Positions 6,492 through 8,357 of a stretch of 8,357 bases of DNA are shown in pieces. The stretch is taken from NCBI GenBank assembly GCA_027296045.1, contig JAPUJS010000176.1, positions 1 to 8,357 on the forward strand, in the 5' to 3' direction. A program made the translations under genes and the position numbers. Position 1 is the first letter of the stretch. Each line of letters begins with the position of its first letter. The notes under the pieces are model-generated. The model searched no databases. It was given only the letters and a program-made list of their open reading frames with translations, and was not told where the DNA came from. Source of the stretch: a bacterium. GTDB lineage: Bacteria; Latescibacterota; UBA2968.

Positions 6492-6524
6492 CACAAGATT
6501 CAAGCGTTGCTTGATCCTCTTGTG
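6492..6524. promoter_or_regulatory. Large imperfect inverted repeat, candidate operator between PhyH and PHP genes
   Basis: CACAAGA (6492-6498) pairs with TCTTGTG (6518-6524), and TCAAGC (6500-6505) pairs with GCTTGA (6509-6514), around a three-base GTT centre. The asymmetry is one T on the left and TCC on the right. It could be a regulator-binding palindrome or an RNA hairpin. It overlaps the proposed -35 of the PHP promoter. No regulator gene is present in the window. Confidence 0.45.
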
Positions 6525-6535
6525 TCTGTTATGTT
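6507..6535 (+). promoter_or_regulatory. Candidate promoter of the PHP gene
   Basis: TTGCTT (6507-6512) and TATGTT (6530-6535) are separated by 17 bases. Each is a partial match to the sigma-70 consensus. The left box lies within the inverted repeat, which would suit repression by a bound protein. This is a weak call from spacing and position. Confidence 0.3.
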
Positions 6536-6575
6536 GAGTATTCCACAAATTAACTGACTGAAGGAGCACACGAAA

Positions 6576-7445
6576 ATGTATCTCAATCCCTACACAGATT
6601 CCAGAAGGTGGTTACGAGGCAATCTACACGGCCACACCTGCTGTGGCCGATTTATGGACGTCTCGGAAAGCGGCCCGATGTACGCCAGCCTGGGCTACGA
6701 CTTCATGGCCATCACAGACCATAACATGGCCCCCAGTGAAGCCCAATGGCGCACCTGGCAATCCCAGGCCAATCTGGTCCTGATCCCTGGAGAAGAAAAT
6801 GGCAGTACGGACCACATCTTAGAGCTCGGTGTTTTTGCCGTAACCGATACGCCCTCAGACAACATGGTTGAACGGACAGCAGTCCTTAAAAAATCCGGTG
6901 GTTTTATTGCCGCCTGTCACCCACAACAATACGACCATGGGGCAGAAAATATCCACGCTGCTGCCAACATTCTTCATGCATTTGAAATCTACAATGGCCT
7001 GCGTGAAAATCGAGGGTGTGACGAAGCAGCCAATATTGCCATCTGGGATGACGTGCTCACAAAGGGGCACCGCATCTGGGGCGTTGCCACCGACGACTTT
7101 CATTGCCAGTATACAACCCCTGGAAAGGGCTGGGTGTGTGTACAAGTCCCCGAAGAAGACAAAACCATTACCTGGCAAACCCTCGTACAGCAACTTAAAA
7201 AAGGCGCTTTTTATGCCAGCACCTCACCATCTTTTGATCATATTGTCTTTGACGGACAGACCTTGAGGGTCAAATGTGACAGCTTTGTGCAAAAAATCAG
7301 AATCGTGGGTCCCGAAGGCCGCACCGTGTTCCAGATAGAAGGCAATCGGCTTGAATGGGCGGCGGAACCCGACCTGACGTACTTCCGCATCGAAGGTCAC
7401 TGCGGGGTACGCCGGACATGGAGCCAGCCATTTTTTAAGGCTTGA
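6576..7445 (+). CDS. PHP-fold metallohydrolase, CehA/McbA-like
   Basis: This 289-aa protein has the metal-binding motifs of the PHP family in order: NLHGHT (H18, H20), ITDHN (D48, H49), PGEE (E73), AACHP (H115), E137 in FEIYNG, and TDDFH (D173, D174, H176). PHP proteins fold as a distorted barrel holding two or three metal ions. They hydrolyse phosphoesters or, in the CehA/McbA group, carbamates. The last part, about residues 215-289, forms a beta-rich tail ending YFRIEGHC and WSQPFF, as in CehA/McbA-type proteins. No signal peptide is seen. AAGGAG (6561-6566), nine bases before the ATG, supports the start. It is followed by a sulfatase gene on the same strand after 99 bases, so they may share a transcript. 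Family call is strong; the substrate is not known and carbamate cleavage is only a family possibility. Confidence 0.87.
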   Translation: MYLNPYTDSRRWLRGNLHGHTCCGRFMDVSESGPMYASLGYDFMAITDHNMAPSEAQWRTWQSQANLVLIPGEENGSTDHILELGVFAVTDTPSDNMVERTAVLKKSGGFIAACHPQQYDHGAENIHAAANILHAFEIYNGLRENRGCDEAANIAIWDDVLTKGHRIWGVATDDFHCQYTTPGKGWVCVQVPEEDKTITWQTLVQQLKKGAFYASTSPSFDHIVFDGQTLRVKCDSFVQKIRIVGPEGRTVFQIEGNRLEWAAEPDLTYFRIEGHCGVRRTWSQPFFKA

Positions 7446-7544
7446 ACCCGAACAAACGGACCCTCACCATTTAGATTCTGATTTGCATCCAAACCCCAAC
7501 GACACACGTATAATGAAGCCCTTGTGCCACAGGAACAGATCCTC

Positions 7545-8357
7545 ATGAACAGACCCAACATCCTCTTCATCGTGACAGACCAGCAGTCTGCCACCGCGAT
7601 GAGCTGTGCAGGTAACCCGCACCTCAGCACCCCCCACATGGACGCGCTGGCGGCCTCTGGTTTGCGCTTTGAGCAAGCCTACTGTGCCGCCCCGGTGTGT
7701 GGTCCCTCCCGTGCCAGCCTGGCATCCGGCCGCCTCTCTCACGAGACCGGTGCTCTGGTCAATGGTCTCGCCCCAGATCCCGCCATTCCGAACATGGGCG
7801 AAATTTTTGGACAGGCAGGGTACCGCACCGCCTGGTCGGGCCGCTGGGGGCTGCCACAGAACAGCCCCGAAATTCCTGGCTTCGAGACCTTGCACGATTC
7901 GGACGCACCCATTGGCCTGGGCTTAAAGGGCGACGCTCACGTGACCGATGTGGCCATCGATTTTCTGCGCGAAGCACACACACAACCCTTTTGCCTCGGG
8001 GTTTCCCTCTGCAATCCGCACGACATCTGCTACTGGATTATGCAGCAGCCCCTGCCTCCGGAAGCAAACCTGTTACCACATACAGAACAGTTTGTACAAA
8101 GAGCACACGCGATTGAATTCAAAAATCCATCCGAAGCGTCTGAACTTCCACCGCTTCCCCCAAATTTCGAAATCGATCCGGAAGAACCGGAATTTATCCA
8201 GACCTGTCGAAAACGCCCCTATTACGGGCAGGAGGGCATCTTTACCACCCATTGGGACCAAACCCGGTGGCGGACCTATCTCGATGCCTATTACCGACTG
8301 ACCGAAGAAGCCGATATCCAGGTCGGCCGCCTCTTAAAAACCTTAGGGGACACGGGC
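7545..8357 (+). CDS. Type I sulfatase (formylglycine-dependent, alkaline-phosphatase fold), cut by the window end
   Basis: The 271 visible codons have no stop; the gene continues past the right edge. It opens NRPNILFIVTDQQ with metal ligands D12 and Q13, and carries the sulfatase signature CGPSRASLASG (52-62). C52 would become formylglycine and R56 stabilises it. The SLCNPHDI segment (154-161) provides H159, at the place of a substrate-contacting His. The family cleaves sulfate esters, usually in the periplasm or outside the cell, but no signal peptide is visible before NRPNILF. The usual GKWHLG motif is here GRWGLP (99-104), with Arg for the sulfate-binding Lys and Gly for the catalytic His. 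The downstream metal ligands (a later D-x-G/N and Lys) lie outside the window. AGGA at 7531-7534, ten bases upstream, supports the start. Family is sure; activity and substrate are uncertain because of the changed motif. Confidence 0.87.
   Translation, partial: MNRPNILFIVTDQQSATAMSCAGNPHLSTPHMDALAASGLRFEQAYCAAPVCGPSRASLASGRLSHETGALVNGLAPDPAIPNMGEIFGQAGYRTAWSGRWGLPQNSPEIPGFETLHDSDAPIGLGLKGDAHVTDVAIDFLREAHTQPFCLGVSLCNPHDICYWIMQQPLPPEANLLPHTEQFVQRAHAIEFKNPSEASELPPLPPNFEIDPEEPEFIQTCRKRPYYGQEGIFTTHWDQTRWRTYLDAYYRLTEEADIQVGRLLKTLGDTG

Overview
The window looks like chromosomal sequence from a Gram-negative, probably environmental or marine heterotroph. A phytanoyl-CoA-dioxygenase-like protein, a CehA/McbA-type PHP hydrolase and a type I sulfatase lie side by side. 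That combination recalls lineages rich in PhyH and sulfatase genes, such as Poribacteria, Latescibacterota or Planctomycetes-like groups. The phylum is an inference; there is no rRNA or other marker gene here.

Layout. (1) Bases 1-341, minus strand: the start of a sodium:solute symporter and, upstream of it, a small two-helix membrane protein resembling DUF3311. They overlap by ATGA, so they form a translationally coupled transporter pair. (2) Bases 342-748: no intact gene. A minus-strand frame at 268-504 reads as a hydrophobic C-terminal remnant, possibly of a TRAP-transporter DctQ-like subunit. (3) Bases 749-2062, plus: a complete RhlE-type DEAD-box RNA helicase followed by a strong intrinsic terminator. 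(4) Bases 2138-2850: an AT-richer insert with an overlapping DUF4160/DUF2442 gene pair and its own hairpin. (5) Bases 2852-3181: the C-terminal stub of a BNR/sialidase-like protein without its 5' part, directly after the insert. (6) Bases 3336-5282, plus: a complete flavin Baeyer-Villiger monooxygenase of the 4-hydroxyacetophenone monooxygenase type, with a hairpin behind it. (7) Bases 5521-6381, minus: an Fe(II)/2-oxoglutarate PhyH-family dioxygenase. (8) Bases 6382-6575: a divergent control region with a large imperfect inverted repeat. (9) Bases 6576-7445, plus: the PHP-fold metallohydrolase. (10) Bases 7545-8357, plus: a type I sulfatase cut by the window end. It has the formylglycine motif but a changed GKWHLG motif.

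How the genes may work together. The right half (dioxygenase, PHP hydrolase, sulfatase, with the monooxygenase nearby) looks like an accessory catabolic neighbourhood for oxidised, sulfated or esterified organic compounds. No substrate can be read from the sequence. The helicase is a housekeeping gene. The DUF4160/DUF2442 pair looks like a mobile accessory cassette of toxin-antitoxin-like layout; the BNR stub and the degraded frame near 268-504 suggest this locus has been rearranged. I found no CRISPR array, tRNA, rRNA, complete insertion sequence or clearly new multi-gene system.
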